Shown here: piece after piece, positions 21,583 through 33,335 of the stretch
Layout: each line of letters opens with the position of its first letter
How positions within the stretch are numbered: the stretch's first letter is position 1
Assembly (NCBI GenBank): GCA_958450365.1
Contig: CAUEEP010000755.1
Location: 1,400,001 to 1,464,000, forward strand
Source of the DNA: Mesorhabditis belari
Lineage: Eukaryota > Nematoda > Chromadorea > Rhabditida > Rhabditidae
Direction: 5' to 3'
DNA: 64,000 bases
The notes under the pieces: generated by a model
What the model was told of the DNA's origin: nothing
The model's input: only the letters and a program-made list of their open reading frames with translations
Database searches by the model: none
Program-made: the position numbers and the translations under genes

Positions 21583-23460
21583 ATGTCTTCCAGCAATTTT
21601 TCTTATCCAAACAATATCTTGATAGAAGTAAGCAATTGATTTAGAAAAGAAAGAGTTTTATTGTGTCTGTGTTGACTTAATGCTTTTTATAACCCTTAGA
21701 AAGCGATCAATTAACATACGGTAAGTGGAGCACGCAATAGAATGTACTCGGGGTTTTGCCCGTAAACTTTAAAGTGTGAACTTTTCGTTTCAAACAATTC
21801 ACATGTTTTGGTAAAGAGAAAAAAACTAGATCTACGATTTTCTGCATCCGGGAACCCTTGAAGTCTATGCTAATCAATGCAATTCAAATCCCGAATTGAT
21901 GAAACTATCAGAACCAAATATTATAAAAGGTTTCTAAAGTATTATAACACTTCGACGATGAATTCTAGGAGTCTTCAATCTAGTCATTGGTATCATTTAT
22001 GAAATACTTTACTTGCTCTGCATGATAGTGATGTGTCAGCGGAAATTTTTGAACAACGTCTGCTACAGGATATTGTAGGTTATAGTTAAACTACAGGATA
22101 CTGTAGGTTATAGTTACACTGCAAGATACTATAGGCTATGGTTACACTACAGGATACTGTAGGTTATAGTTAGACTACAGGGTATTGTTGGTTATAGTTA
22201 AACTACAGGATATTGTAGGTTATAGTTAAACTACATGATATTATTCGTTATAGTTACAAAGCATCATCTACTATCTTTTTCAGATTGGTCATCGGTTTTT
22301 TCGATATGTTCAGCTTGCTCACAAATGCCCTTTTACCTGGCTATTTCCTTCTGACTGGAAGATCTTTCTGTACGAGTCCATTGCTGAGTCTTTCGCTCGT
22401 AATAACCTCTCTTCGTGAGTACTGAAAGATATACTCATTAGATAAAAAACAACATACCGTAAAGGCCGTAATAGTAGCCCCCTATAGGAGCGTCGCGTAG
22501 TCTAAGTTTACACTCAAAGAACCGCTCATATCTCGGTGCCCAGGCTTTTATTTCAGCGCGCTTAGGTATCAAATTAAAGTAGAGAGAATGGGTGATTTTT
22601 TTGAGATATTATACATATTTTTAGCATTAACCAGCGCTTAGAGAAAAATGATTGAAAAGTGGCAAAAAAGGCCGATTTCTCATCATTTTTCAATCATTTT
22701 TCTCTAAGCGCTGGTTAATTCTAAAAATATGTGTGCTATCTCAAAAAATCACTCATCCTCTCTTCTTTAATTTGATACCTAAGCGCGCTGAAATAAATGC
22801 CTCGGCGCCGAGATATGAGTGGTTCTTTGAGTGTAAACTTAGACTACGCGACGCTCCTATAGGGGGCTACTCTTACAGCTTTTACGGTAGTCAGCCACCG
22901 TAATTCTTCGATTAGAAAGGCACCTGGGATATCAAAAAAAATAGAATGGCATGTCTTTTAAAGAGAAAATACGATAATTATAAAGTGAGAAGTGAATATG
23001 TTTGGAGTTCTTCCAGCTGCTTGGGTCACAAATGGTTCTCTGAATATCTCGTTAGCAATCAATCGCTGTGTCGACTTCAAATGGCCTCATTTACAAGAAG
23101 TAAACACTTTGAAATTTTCTTTTCTTTTCTTTCTTTTCTTTCTTTTGTTTTTTTTGAAATTTTCATAATTTCAGTCACTTTTTGGTGGAAAGAAGATCCT
23201 AATCTGGACTGGTTTACCTGTTTTTCACGGTCTTTTTTTCTACTTTAAAGTCACACATGGGTTCTTTTACACGCCACTTGCATGCTACATGTTTGGGGTC
23301 GATCCGGCAAAGTCTCAGGTAAAAGAAAATTTAAGAGAGATTTTAAAAATATTAGTGAATCAAGAGAATCAAGAAAAGTTACCTGAGCAGATAGCTCTTA
23401 AGGAATTCTTGTTTCAAAAAGCTTTAAATATATATAACTATATATAACTACAGCTATGTT

Positions 23461-23551
<91 letters not shown>

Positions 23552-24987
23552 GTGTCACAAGCACTTTTCTCGACCCCCAAATCGAATTTCGAGATGCAGT
23601 TTTTTTGTTCGATAGGAAATTTTATGCTGATTCCGCCCGCAAAAAATCAAGAAAATCCATCAAACCACTTTTTTTAAAAGTTTAAAAACTGCAAAACTAG
23701 CCGAACCCAATGTTGCCTAACTTCCCCTCCGCGGGCAGATGGCTGAGTGGTTAGAGCGCGCGTCTCTCAAACGAGAGCGGGAAAGATGGGTCGTGGGTTC
23801 GGTCCCCTCCGAGAAAATTAGTTTTGCCTTTCTTTTCAAAATAGATTTTAAGTGTTGGAAAGTCAATTTCGATAGTTTTCTATTATATATATAAAAGAGA
23901 AGAGACGTTCGTCTGTCCAAATAACATGATGCGCAACATTGTTTACAATGAATTTCTCGAATAAACTATAGAAAAATTAACCCAATAGCCCTTTTTACGG
24001 CTCCATGGCCACCAGGCAAAGATCTTTGATCTGGGCCATAGGGGAGAGTCCGCGCGTCTGTCTGTCTGTTTGTCTGTCTAATTTTCTCGGAGGGGATCGA
24101 ACCCACGACCCATCTTTCCCGCTCTCGTTTGAGAGACGCGCGCTCTCACCTCCGCGCGGTTCTCCCTGGAGATTTCCAAATTTGGGATGAGCTAACTCTA
24201 GGAATGGGTTTAAAACAACATGAATAAATGAAATAAATGGATTTCCGACTGCATTCAGCCCCAACTGTCCAGCAGGAAAAGCGGCGTTAGCCAAAAAGAT
24301 TCCCACTTACGAAGACAATGTGATTATCAATTGGAACAACAACAAGGATTGTAAATTTACGTGAGACCACAAATTGCAGCAGTTAAAGCTGTGTTAAAGC
24401 TTTTCAGCTGTGTTCACACAGTTGAAGACTGCTGATTTTAAAAGAATTCAAAACAATTTTGACATCTTCTTTAATGTTATTCTAGATTCCATTGATCTAC
24501 ACGATTAACAACATCTCCGTGGTCACTACAATCCAACTCTTAAACATTTGGATGATTCGAGCAATGTTTCAGCAATCTCTCTACAAAATAAATACATTAC
24601 AAAAAATGGTGAAAAGAAATTGAGAGAAAGAAATTGATAACGAAAGGTGATCTAGGTGACAATTCAATGTCTGGTGATTAGCACATCGGTTCTGATCACT
24701 GGATGGCTCTACGTGTGCATTCAGTTCCTTCCATTGCCTATGTTTATGATCACTGTGGTCAACATTTGTTGGCAATTCTCGAATGGTTGGTTTCGATTCA
24801 AAGAGTTCAATGGAAAAGTTGAGAGATTTTCATTAAATGCTTAGGTTCATTGGCTATCGCTTATTTGACCGTGAATCGAACAACGCGAAATGAAGTGTTT
24901 AAACTCTTGAAAATACCATTTCAAAGGAATGCTGTTTACACCTCAAATCACTCCGATCAAACTCCCGCTGACATAAATAAAAACTAA
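21583..24987 (+). CDS. Srt-family chemosensory GPCR
   Basis: There are nine exons: 21583-21627, 21830-21929, 21969-22074, 22284-22414, 23017-23099, 23175-23318, 24486-24608, 24656-24785 and 24845-24987. They sum to 1005 nt with every junction in phase, giving 334 residues. All introns are GT..AG. Srt proteins are nematode seven-transmembrane receptors, expected in the plasma membrane and cilia of sensory neurons and signalling through G proteins. Family blocks are KGVFNLVIGIIYEILYLLC, AWVTNGSLNISLAINRCVDF, PVFHGLFFYFKVTHGFFYTP, YTINNISVVTTIQLL and NICWQFSNGSLAIAYLTVN. The conserved INRC at the end of TM3 is intact. Exon 1 (MSSSNFSYPNNILIE) is the least certain. Introns 4 and 6 hold a MITE, a microsatellite and tRNA-like sequence. 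The ligand is unknown. Confidence 0.9.
22457..22887. mobile_element. MITE family D, near-perfect fold-back in srt intron 4
   Basis: The element is about 430 bp. Its arms start taccgtaaaggccgtaatag and close with 'cttacagcttttacggta'. Inner arm sequence 'ctataggagcgtcgcgtag' and 'tctaagtttacactcaaag' is matched almost base for base by its complement. The whole element would form one long hairpin in the pre-mRNA of the host gene. TA flanks the element. Confidence 0.88.
23456..23552. repeat. (TCTG)n microsatellite in srt intron 6
   Basis: About 24 units of tctg/tttg repeat. Open frames across it on either strand are low-complexity artefacts. Confidence 0.95.
23735..23815 (+). other. tRNA-like sequence (A box and B box)
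   Basis: It reads 'tggctgagtggttagagcg' (A-box-like) and, about 45 bases later, 'gggttcggtcccc' (B-box/T-arm-like). The segment between can form a stem around 'ctctcaaacgagag', but its loop is too short for a normal anticodon arm. It is more likely a tRNA-derived SINE or pseudogene than a working tRNA. A second, inverted copy is at 24088-24160. Confidence 0.6.
24088..24160 (-). other. tRNA-like sequence, inverted partner
   Basis: It is the reverse complement of most of 23735-23815: 'ggaggggatcgaacccacga' then 'ctctcgtttgagagacgcg'. The pair lies about 270 bp apart in the same intron, each near a 'gtctgtctgt'-type string, so they look like two ends of one element or two head-to-head insertions. 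Confidence 0.6.
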
Positions 24988-26290
24988 TTTTATCGATTTT
25001 TTTCTGATTTCAATTCTTTTGCAATATCTTTTATTAGATTTTTGAAATGAATAATGTTTTAAAGAAATGAAAAAACAAAAGAAAAGTTAAAAGAAAAGTT
25101 AAAAGAAAAGAAAACAAAAGAAAACAAAGAAAACAAAAGAAATATTTCATTGAAGACATTGACAATGCACTCATTATGCTAATTTCTTATATTTAGAAAA
25201 GCCTTGAAAAGCCCATTGTTATGAATGTGTAAAAAGTTGTGTTTTGACAATGACCGGTTGACATTTATAGACTTTTTTGTCACATTAAGCTTTTAAACAA
25301 ACCGAGAACAACATGTTGAATCGGGGAAAAGCACTTGCGCGCATCAGTTGTTACACTGTTTGGGCTTTTGATCCTCCTTAAATCAACTCTTCTTCCACAA
25401 AACTATGACTCGCATACAACATTGATAATCTGCTGAATTGCATTGCTCGACTCTGATTCCGTGAGACGCACATTCCACAAATCAAATTAGCACATGGACC
25501 GCCCGTTTGCACAACACAACACAACAACTCACAAGGGAAACTGGCCAAACGATTTCGCTACGCCATTGAGATGCAAACGCCTATCGAGCATGGGGAACAC
25601 GATGCTCTATTTATTTTTCCCCATTCTCAAGGTCATTGGTCAGAAGAGCTTGAGTCAAAGCTAAACCTTATTTTTATCAAAAGTCATTGTCCTAGCCTTA
25701 GAGCTACATCTGGTTTTAAACCATTTGATTCCATAGAAAAAAAACCCCATTTTTTAACCAATCATATAACATTTTGGACTACTTATGGTCATTGGTCAGA
25801 ACAGCTTGAGTCAAAGCTAAAACCAGATATTATTTTATCTAAAATCATTGTTTTAAACCAATTGATTACATAGAAAAAAAACGCGATTTTTTGATTCACT
25901 CACTTTCCATTCCGAATCACCATAACGATTTGCTAGATTTCCCCCGCCGATCACACGGAGACTCCAAATCAATGAAATTTGCGTACATTTCATTTGGGGA
26001 TGCTACTCACAAAGGCCGGAAAGAGCAGTTCAGCGTAGTCGGGTTTTCTCGTTATGAGCGCTGCAATTGAGCAAATCCTAAAGCTGAGGCACAGAGGGCG
26101 ACAAATCTGGAAAGATGAACGGTTAAAACTAAGAAAATTTTGTTTTCTGTTTGTCTAGAAGAAAATTTGGATTGTTTTAAAACTTTTCGGGTCTTTTTTA
26201 TTTAACTTTCTTGAGCAAACGTTGTGTTTCTTTTCTCTTCCCTTTTTTTGTCCCTTTTTCTTCATCAGCATCTTTTTTGTTTGTATTGTA
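24988..26290. repeat. Spacer with partial copies of the 410-bp repeat family
   Basis: 25560-25890 contains two direct partial copies of the unit that makes up the arms at 30.35-35.06 kb ('cattggtcagaagagcttga', 'gtcctagccttagagctaca', 'gattccatagaaaa'). The rest is A/T-rich, with an 'aaaagaaaagtt' run near 25080-25140. No gene is seen. Confidence 0.75.
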
Positions 26291-26840
26291 TCAGGTACGG
26301 AAAAAAATTAATGTCGTATTTGTGGGTCTTACTTTCCGGCGTTGCCTACGCGGCTGCAAATGCTTATTGACCTTGAGTCTTTTTATGTATTTGAGTATCT
26401 TTTTCTCAATTTTCTTTTCTGTTTAACACTTTTGCTTAGACCTTCCCTAATGGTTTTTTTTCAGGTTGTTTTACATCGATGGAAAATTGAGACTTTCGCC
26501 TTCTCTTTTTGTATAAGTTCAAGCTCACGCAAGCACAATGCGTCAGAAGCGACCCAAAATATCAATCAAGTTTTTGGAGAAAACAAAGCTGAAGTTCGAG
26601 CAGTTCAGCGCTGGTTCAAACGATTACGGGAAGGCGACGAGGATCTTCATGACAAGGAAGGCCGAGGACGCCATGATAGTCTCAACAATGACGAATTAAA
26701 GGAGCTGGTAGAAGCGGATCCCAGAACATTGCATAGATTCTACTGGTTTTTACTTTGATTAAATTGCTTTTGAAATAAAAATTTTATGAACGTTGGAACT
26801 TTAGTGAAACAAATACGACATTAATTTTTTCCGTACCTAA
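26291..26840 (+). mobile_element. Internally deleted mariner
   Basis: The element is 550 bp. The left end 'tcaggtacggaaaaaaatta' continues to 'atgtcgtatttgtg'; the right end is its complement, differing by one A and the terminal bases. TA flanks it. The interior keeps a short piece of transposase N-terminal sequence (AEVRAVQRWFKRLREGDEDL, HDKEGRGRHDSLNNDELKEL, VEADPRT; 26550-26725), a mariner helix-turn-helix region. All catalytic sequence has been lost. It is non-autonomous. Confidence 0.85.
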
Positions 26841-26843
26841 TAC

Positions 26844-26920
26844 AAATTGACCAGCGCATGGTAGAGATCTTTCTTCTCGTCGGGTTGAATCGACTTTTGC
26901 AAATAGTCCGCTCTACTAAA
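26844..26920 (-). pseudogene. Possible last-exon fragment beside the deleted mariner
   Basis: The minus strand reads RADYLQKSIQPDEKKDLYHA then LVNLY and a stop at 26844-26846, a few bases from the mariner target site. Composition is coding-like, but it is short and has no recognisable family or partner exons. Confidence 0.3.
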
Positions 26921-27783
26921 TTTCAGAAGTGTTTTGTTTGATCTTCTAGTTTGTTCTATTATGACTCCATAACACCATAATAATTTCTGAAAGAAAATTT
27001 TTGCAATGAACATTTCTGAAGGTTAATAGAGCGAAATATTCGTCTTTGAAAAAATCCTGGCTACTTTCTATTTAAAACACTAAAATTGCCTTTAACTTTA
27101 ACTAAAACACTGAAACGCACTTAAAAATTGCCTTTAATTCAAGATCTTCAGCTAAAGGAAAGAATCGGTGAAAGTTTTCAAATTTTTCATCCTCCTCTAC
27201 CCCCTAAAAGCGGCAACAGCGTTTGATTTTTCTGGTTTTTATAGTTTCAACTTCTTTAACTTTAACATTCCGTTGCAGATTTCAATCGCATTTAAAATCT
27301 GAAATCCCCATTTCCTATCTAGATTTGGTAAGTTGCACGTTTTTCCGTGGTTCTTTTTGTGAAAGATTTTTTGGTTTACAGGATTTGTATGAACTTGTCG
27401 CTAGTTTCTTACCTGTTCAGTTTTTGTCATGTCAAATGGATAATACTTGCCAATTTAATAATAATAAACTTACTACTTAAGGTGTTTTCGGGCTGTGATT
27501 TGGTTGAAGGGTCATATTATTTTTGATTTGTGACAGCCTTTGTGGAATTTTTAAGCTTTGTGGAGGAAGTTTTGCTTATTATTGACCTTTTCACCTAGGC
27601 AAATCGCTAATTACCCCATTTCTATGAAATTAGATAAGCTGTTGGCTTGAAAAGTTTATTCAGAGCCAATTTTGAGCCCAAGAACATTAGGAAGCTATTT
27701 GGTCACCAAAAATTTATGGCTTTTTGTTTTTTCTCTTTCACTTTCCGACAAAAACGAAACGTTTTATTTTTACAGATGCAAGA

Positions 27784-28794
27784 ATGCCGCTCAAGATGCA
27801 ATTTGAAATGAGGAATCTGACGTCGTTTCAGATGGAGAAGCTCTGTTACGATCTGAAGTTGGAAGTGCTGAAGGAAAAGATACGATCGAGTTGGCCAAAG
27901 TGAATACGGGATTTCAATGGATGCTTTCACGCAATCCGTGGCTCGTTTTCGACCATCACTTGCACTGGACTTACTTGGACCCGGTGGCGATTTGGCTTAT
28001 GAAGTTCCCATCTTCTGACCGATTTCCGATTTCTCCAAACCCGAATTTAATTGCCACTCATCTTCTACTAAGCAAACGAATTGTATATAGACTGGTGCGA
28101 AGGACCATTCAGTGACGACGAAGCGACGATTCTGAATCAATTGCGTTCTGTGAAACGTTTGGTGCTCCAACCGAGAAGTGCAGAGTGTTTGCCGAAATTT
28201 CTTGAGAATTTCCGCTCGATTGTTAAAGAATCCGTGCAGCTTATTCCGGACATTGGTCGGGAAGATCAAGTGATCAGGAAGCTTTTTGAGAATTTCATTG
28301 CAAATCAGGTGAATTACTGCGAAAAATTCGATTTTCGATTTTACGCGGCTACGTTTCCCTTCTACTACGATGCTTTTGCCAAAACTTCGATCAAATTGTT
28401 ACGAACAGAAGCCGGCATGGACGAGTTTGGAGAGATCGTGCAATCAATAGTTAGAAAGCAGATCCCAAGCAAGAATTTGAAGGCGGCCTTTTATGTTTCC
28501 GCCCTCTATTCTCAGGAAGTGAATGCCCGAATCGTCGATTTTTTGTCGCAATTCCGTGGAATGAAGCCATTCGACGGAGAAAATCAGGCAGAGGTCATCA
28601 AAATGGTGAGCGAACACTCGAAAGAGTATCCTGGAGGGCGGGCGGAATCTGTTAATTTCACGGACACTCTATTTTTTCGACGAAACATTGACTCGAGCAG
28701 GGACTGTGTCTACATGCTTCGATCCTACGCAAACAGGTCCACACGATTTCTCGCCTTCTACGTTCAACGGAAATCGGAAATGATGAAACTTTGA
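27784..28794 (+). CDS. Second F-box-like nematode protein, frame-broken
   Basis: From the ATG at 27784 the protein begins MPLKMQFEMRNLTSFQMEKL, CYDLKLEVLKEK. After a one-base slip in an AAAA run near 27880 it continues DTIELAKVNTGFQWMLSRNP, WLVFDHHLHWTYLDPVAIWL. This Leu/Val pattern resembles an F-box, like that of 4086-5367. A second frame change, or an unseen intron, occurs near 28030-28085. The remaining ~237 codons (YIDWCEGPFSDDEATILNQL through FLAFYVQRKSEMMKL) are open to the TGA at 28792. AATAAA lies near 28860. F-box proteins recruit substrates to SCF ubiquitin ligases, but this name rests on pattern only. Two frame changes mean either pseudogene or sequence errors. Confidence 0.5.
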
Positions 28795-29101
28795 GGGTTT
28801 TTTTTTGCAGTTTTAGTGTTTTGGTTGTGTCTTTTTTGCGATTTTTAGTTGTCTGTGAAATAAAGTTGTACAATTTCCTTTTTTAAACGATGGCTTGTTC
28901 TGTTAAAGACATATGGCGGTATCTTTTTGATTATTTTATTGTGAAAACTCTGATGTTTCGGCTACACAAATCAATTCGGCCAGGGGTTTCATCTAGATAA
29001 TATCCGATGTGGTGGTGTGGAGGGAACCGCTTTGCATCTGGTTTGTTTCAAACAGCTTTTTGGATTATCGTTATTTTAGACTTTACTTTGTTTCTTGTCG
29101 A

Positions 29102-30345
29102 ATGTCAACCGATGAACATTATGATGGATCTTCAAGATTGACTCCTTCCCCAGAAAGGTAGATTTTATCGAACTTTTAAACTTTTCAATCTACATCTTCG
29201 ATTCTTTTCTTTAGGAAGTGCTCGATGAGTTGCTGTAGAAAGTGTGCGTCGGGATCAAAATCGATCCGTGAACAGGGTGCGGTGATGTGAAGAACGTGAG
29301 CGAATCGACGTACTCGATCGAGGATGTTGATGTAAAGGTGAAGTTTTTAACGTTTTTCCGCAAAGTTGCACTCGTTAGTGCTTCTAGCTACGTTTGCTAA
29401 ACGAGTACTGGTTAAAAATTTGAATGATAACGAGCGTTTATTCTGCTTTTCACCTTGCCGTTATCATTAGCTATTCGTTACTTTTAGCACTTTGTTTACT
29501 TACTAGTAAGCTATCAGAGGGGACTGTGGGCTATAAGGTGTTGACTAAGTAACTTGAGATTTTGAATTGGGTTGTTTAGAGAATTCAGAAAAGGCTCCCA
29601 TTCTCTTGAAAATCCAATTTTTCTTTTTTCGAAATCGTGTCGATTTTTCGATTGACTTACATAAGGTACTCAAAGAATACTCAAAACCATACGCTACTTG
29701 ATAAAAACTTAATAAAAACATCAAGCTTGTTGATTTCACTTCAGAATATGAATATCCTCAATTCTTTAGCTTAAACTTCTTTCGGTTTCGATTCGGCGCC
29801 GATTTGGTTCCATTAGGGTTCCGATTTGTTTCCGGTTTAGAGCAAATGCCCTAATAATAGGTTTTACAAGCTCAATCCATGTTTAATCTTTTAATTGTGG
29901 TAATTGGCAAAGCCATAGTAAAAGTGCAAATTTTGCCCTTTTTTGCATATTTTTGAAGCAAATATGCGAATCAGATTAATTTGCTTAGAGAATTTGAAAT
30001 TTGCATTTAAACGTTGAATATAAAGAATTGCAGTACGCATCGATTTTCTGGAAATGGTTATTTTTCAGTCGATCTTTGCAGAAGCAAAAGATTTTATGTG
30101 AATTCATTAATATGTATTCTTGAAATACTGATCCGAAGATAGAAAAGTATCTAAATTAATGATTATACTTTTTTAAATTTTGGTTCTTACGAGTTAATTT
30201 TTATTAATTCTTTTTTTAGACTCCAAACGAGCAAGCGCCGGAGGGAAGACTTCAAGTGAAGAGGACGAAGATACTTTCAAGAAAATTCACAGCCATATTT
30301 TGTCGATAAAAAGCATCGAACCGCGTATTCCAGGGCAAAGCAGGT
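29102..30345 (+). CDS. Weak multi-exon gene model, unrecognised
   Basis: Exon-like pieces are 29102-29157 (MSTDEHYDGSSRLTPSPE, GT donor), 29217-29338 (RKCSMSCCRKCASGSKSIRE, then after a one-base slip at GGG near 29274, CGDVKNVSESTYSIEDVDVK, GT donor) and about 30221-30340 (open as SKRASAGGKTSSEEDEDTFK or, in another frame, TPNEQAPEGRLQVKRTK). The second has a Cys cluster (CSMSCCRKC). I do not recognise the family. The last piece ends about 10 bases before the left end of the large inverted repeat, so any further exons may have been displaced. Confidence 0.3.
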
Positions 30346-30352
30346 AACATTT

Positions 30353-31542
30353 TATTTTACAGAAATCAAAAATAGAAATAAACAGTAAGGTGGAAATGAA
30401 ATTTAGAATTAAAATTTGAAATTTCTAGATAAATGCAAGGTTTGTCGCTGCGGTGCAATCAGGACGGCGTTTGTTTACAGCTCACATGACCCGGGTTCGA
30501 CTCCCGGCTCGTGATATATGCTTTTTAAACAAAACGAATTATCAGATGCACAACTACATAGCATTCTAAGCCTAACAAGTTAAAAATCGATCCCATTCAC
30601 TTCAATTTTCCACAATTGTGCAGAAAAGCGATTTCTAGTCTGATAAACACTTGAATATCTTTCAGAAATCGATCCCTTTCACTTCAATTTTCCACCTTCC
30701 CACCCCGCTCGTTCGCCTCATTTTTGCAGTATAGAATTCTAAGCCTAACAAGTTAAAAATCATGTAAATCGGTGCACAGGGAGCCGCAAAAATCGCGTTT
30801 TGTTTTCTATGGAATCAATCGGTTTAAAACCACATGTAGCTCTAAGGCTAGGACAATGATTTTAGATAAAATAATATCTGGTTTTAGCTTTGACTCAAGC
30901 TCTTCTGACCAATGACCATAAGTAGTCCAAAATGTTATATGATTGGTTAAAAAGGGGGTCTAAAGCTGGTCAATGAGCCTGACTTCAAGCTAGACTTTAT
31001 TCAAAGTGACACAATTCTACAGAAAAGCGATTTCTAGTCTAATAAACACTTCAATATATTTCAGAAATCGATCCCTTTCGCTTCAATTCTCCACCTTGCC
31101 ACCGCGCTCGTTCGCCTCATTTTTGCCGATAGAATTCTAAGCCTAACAAGAAAATCATTAAATCGGGCACAGGGAGCCGAAAAATCGCGTTTTGTTTTTT
31201 ATGGAATCAATTGGTTTAAAACCAGATGTAGCTCTAAGGCTAGGACAATGATTTTTGATAAAAATAAGGTCTAGATTTAGGTCTGACTCAAGATGTTCCT
31301 TGATCCTTGATCCTTGACCATAAGTAGTCCAAAATGTTATATGATTGGTTAAAAAATGGGGTCTAGAGCTGGTCAATGAGCCTGAATTCAAGCTAGATTT
31401 TATTCAAAGTGGCACAATTGTGCAGAAAAGCCATTCCTAGTCTGATAAACTTGAATATCTTTCAGAAATCGATCCCTTTCACTTCAATTTTCCACCTTCC
31501 CATCCCACTCGTTCGCCTCATTTTTGCCATGGTTTATATCAC
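30353..31542. repeat. Left arm of a 4.7-kb inverted repeat
   Basis: The arm begins 'cagaaatcaaaaatagaaat' (30361) and its complement closes the right arm at 35058. Inside are about two and a half direct units of roughly 410 bp, each with 'tctaagcctaacaagtta', 'gcacagggagccg', 'ctctaaggctaggacaatga', 'tagtccaaaatgttatat' and 'agcctga.ttcaagctaga'. The inner end is at 'gtttatatcac'. Units also occur at 25.6 kb, so this is a repeat family arranged head to head. Confidence 0.9.
30450..30516 (+). other. tRNA-like sequence near the left tip of the inverted repeat
   Basis: It contains 'cccgggttcgactcccggc', a near-perfect T-arm with B box, preceded by 'cggtgcaatcaggacgg' and 'gtttgtttacagctcac'. 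A normal D-arm and anticodon arm are not convincing. The mirror copy is at 34907-34977. It is a tRNA-derived or SINE-like sequence. Confidence 0.5.
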
Positions 31543-31633
31543 AAGCGCTCTCGTTTTTCTCTACGGCGTAAAACAAATTCAACAATTCAATCTGGTTTAT
31601 CATTTTCTAAAAAATTAATTAAGCAATTAACAG

Positions 31634-32205
31634 AATGAGTACAAAATCTATCCACCAGATCTCTCAATTTATCTCCATTCCAATGGTGTTTCTCCATTTT
31701 GTGCCACTGGTGATGTCATCAAAGTTGTGTACCTAGTGGCGTGAGTTTATGATCTTAAAACTAAACTTTCTAAGCACCGTAGTTAGCTACTTACTGTAGC
31801 TTCAAACCGATTTCTCTGACCACTTATAGACCTGAGATGTTCCAGGTTGTTTAATAGTTTTTATAGTTAAGGTTTTCTAATCTAATCCAGATGGTAAAGT
31901 CAAGTTTGGACAAGTTTGGACAAGTTTTCAGTTTCGGTGCTTTCTTTGGCTTTACCTCATTGATTTTCCTTGTCGCTCACAGTTTTTACTCTTTACAAAA
32001 ATTCACGACGGCTAGTGTTAAAGTGCGGAAAATGTCAAAAAAGTTGCTGATTTCTATGGCGTTACAGGTTCATTTTTAAAGTTATTTATTTGAATATAAT
32101 GTTTAGATGACGGTTTTCTTCAGCCTTTTAATCGTTCCTCTAATAGTTTTCATCTTCAAATACGACGATTTGGATATCTACATAGCGTGTGGGAACCTTT
32201 TGTAG
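31634..32205 (+). pseudogene. Nematode seven-transmembrane receptor fragment
   Basis: Three exons join in phase: 31634-31740 (EYKIYPPDLSIYLHSNGVSP..VVYLV), 31932-32067 (AFGAFFGFTSLIFLVAHSFY, SLQK, KVRKMSKKLLISMALQ) and 32107-32205 (MTVFFSLLIVPLIVFIFKYD, then IACGNLL and a stop). The second and third give two hydrophobic helices with the intracellular 'S..K..KMSKKLL..MALQ' segment typical of nematode Str/Srh/Srd-type chemoreceptors around TM5-TM6. TM1-4 and the C-tail are missing. It lies in the loop between the arms of the large inverted repeat, so the rest was probably displaced or deleted when the repeat formed. Confidence 0.6.
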
Positions 32206-32288
32206 TTTTATAGTGAAAAAGTTACCGTACCTGGGGTAGAAGCTGGACTACGGTAGCTTTTTTTATCAACTTTTGGGAACTTTTTGTA

Positions 32289-33006
32289 TTAGGTTGGTGA
32301 ACTGAAAACTGCGGGACCTTGAACTAAAATTTATTCAACATAAAACCATCAATTGATTCCAAATAATTTCCATTATTATTGATGACTTCTGCCCATTTTA
32401 CAGACAATTTGCGGATTCCTCTTTCGTAGTAGGATTTTGTTTTGTGTGTGAGACAAGTGTGAGACTGAAAAATCGAGGACTGGAGATGTCCCAGTTTGAG
32501 CACAAACTGCGGGACTTTGAACTAAAATTTATTCAACATAAAACCATGAATTCATTCGAAATAATTTCCATTATTATTGACGACTTCTGCCCATTTTACG
32601 GGCAATTTGCGGATTCCTAGTAGGATTTTGGTTTGGGTGTGAGACAAGTGTGAGACTGAAAAATCGAGGACTGGAGATGTCCCAGTTTGTCTAGTTTGAG
32701 CACTTTCTTCAAAAGAAACCCATCTTGGTGTCAATAGAAAAGTTGTAGAGAATCAAAAATTAGGCTTATAGCCAAATTTCCAAAAAGATACACTTCGTAG
32801 TTTCACTTAAAATGCAAGTTTTGTGAAAATTCGTAAATTTCGCATTTCTTGAAAACCAGTTTTTGAATCGTCCTGAAAATTTGGATATAAGCTTGATTTT
32901 TGATTCTCTACAACTTTTTGATTGACACCAATATGGGTTTCTTTTGAAGTAAATGTTCAAACTGTCACATATGACAGTAGCTCGCAGTTTTCAATTCACC
33001 ACCGAA
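32289..33006. mobile_element. Non-autonomous mariner-type element with internal duplication
   Basis: The ends 'ttaggttggtgaactgaaaa' and 'ttttcaattcaccaccgaa' are imperfect inverted repeats flanked by TA. The block 'actgcggga.cttgaactaa' to 'agatgtcccagttt' is present twice (32318-32500 and 32508-32695). Part of the right half is also found at 33180-33300. No transposase is present. Confidence 0.75.
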
Positions 33007-33009
33007 TAG

Positions 33010-33165
33010 ATTGAGATTAGCCTTGATTTGCGGAGAATTCATGTCCAATTCGAGGAGTCGGAGCCGGCCAGATTAGTTTGCCAGGAGAGGGAAGGGAGTT
33101 ATGTAAAAGTCCTGCGCCAGACGACGAGCGATTACGTGGCCGCACAAAAAACACACAAATTTTAA
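33010..33165 (+). pseudogene. Orphan last exon next to the mariner-type element
   Basis: Right after the element's TA, which also forms an AG acceptor, 52 codons are open: IEISLDLRRIHVQFEESEPA, RLVCQEREGSYVKVLRQTTS, DYVAAQKTHKF and a stop. The composition is clearly coding-like and charged. I do not recognise the family, and no upstream exon is visible on the other side of the insertion. Confidence 0.45.
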
Positions 33166-33335
33166 GCGAAACTACTGAGTGTATCTTTTTGGAAATTTGG
33201 ATACAAGCCTAATTTTTGTTTCTCTACAACTTTTCCATTGACACCAAAATGGGTTTCTTTTGAAGAGAGTGCTTAAACTGTCACATATGAAAATGAATGA
33301 AATTATGAAAATTTCAAAAAGAAACAAAAGATACA

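Noticed and set aside
23000..25000. Treating the srt locus as a pseudogene because of repeats
   Set aside because: All nine exons join in phase with proper splice sites and no stop.
26342..26758. 138-codon open frame as a host gene
   Set aside because: Only the central part is mariner transposase N-terminus; the rest is element sequence of an internally deleted mariner.
30450..30516. Functional tRNA gene
   Set aside because: The T-arm is excellent but no acceptor stem or 7-base anticodon loop can be drawn, and the copy lies inside a repeat.
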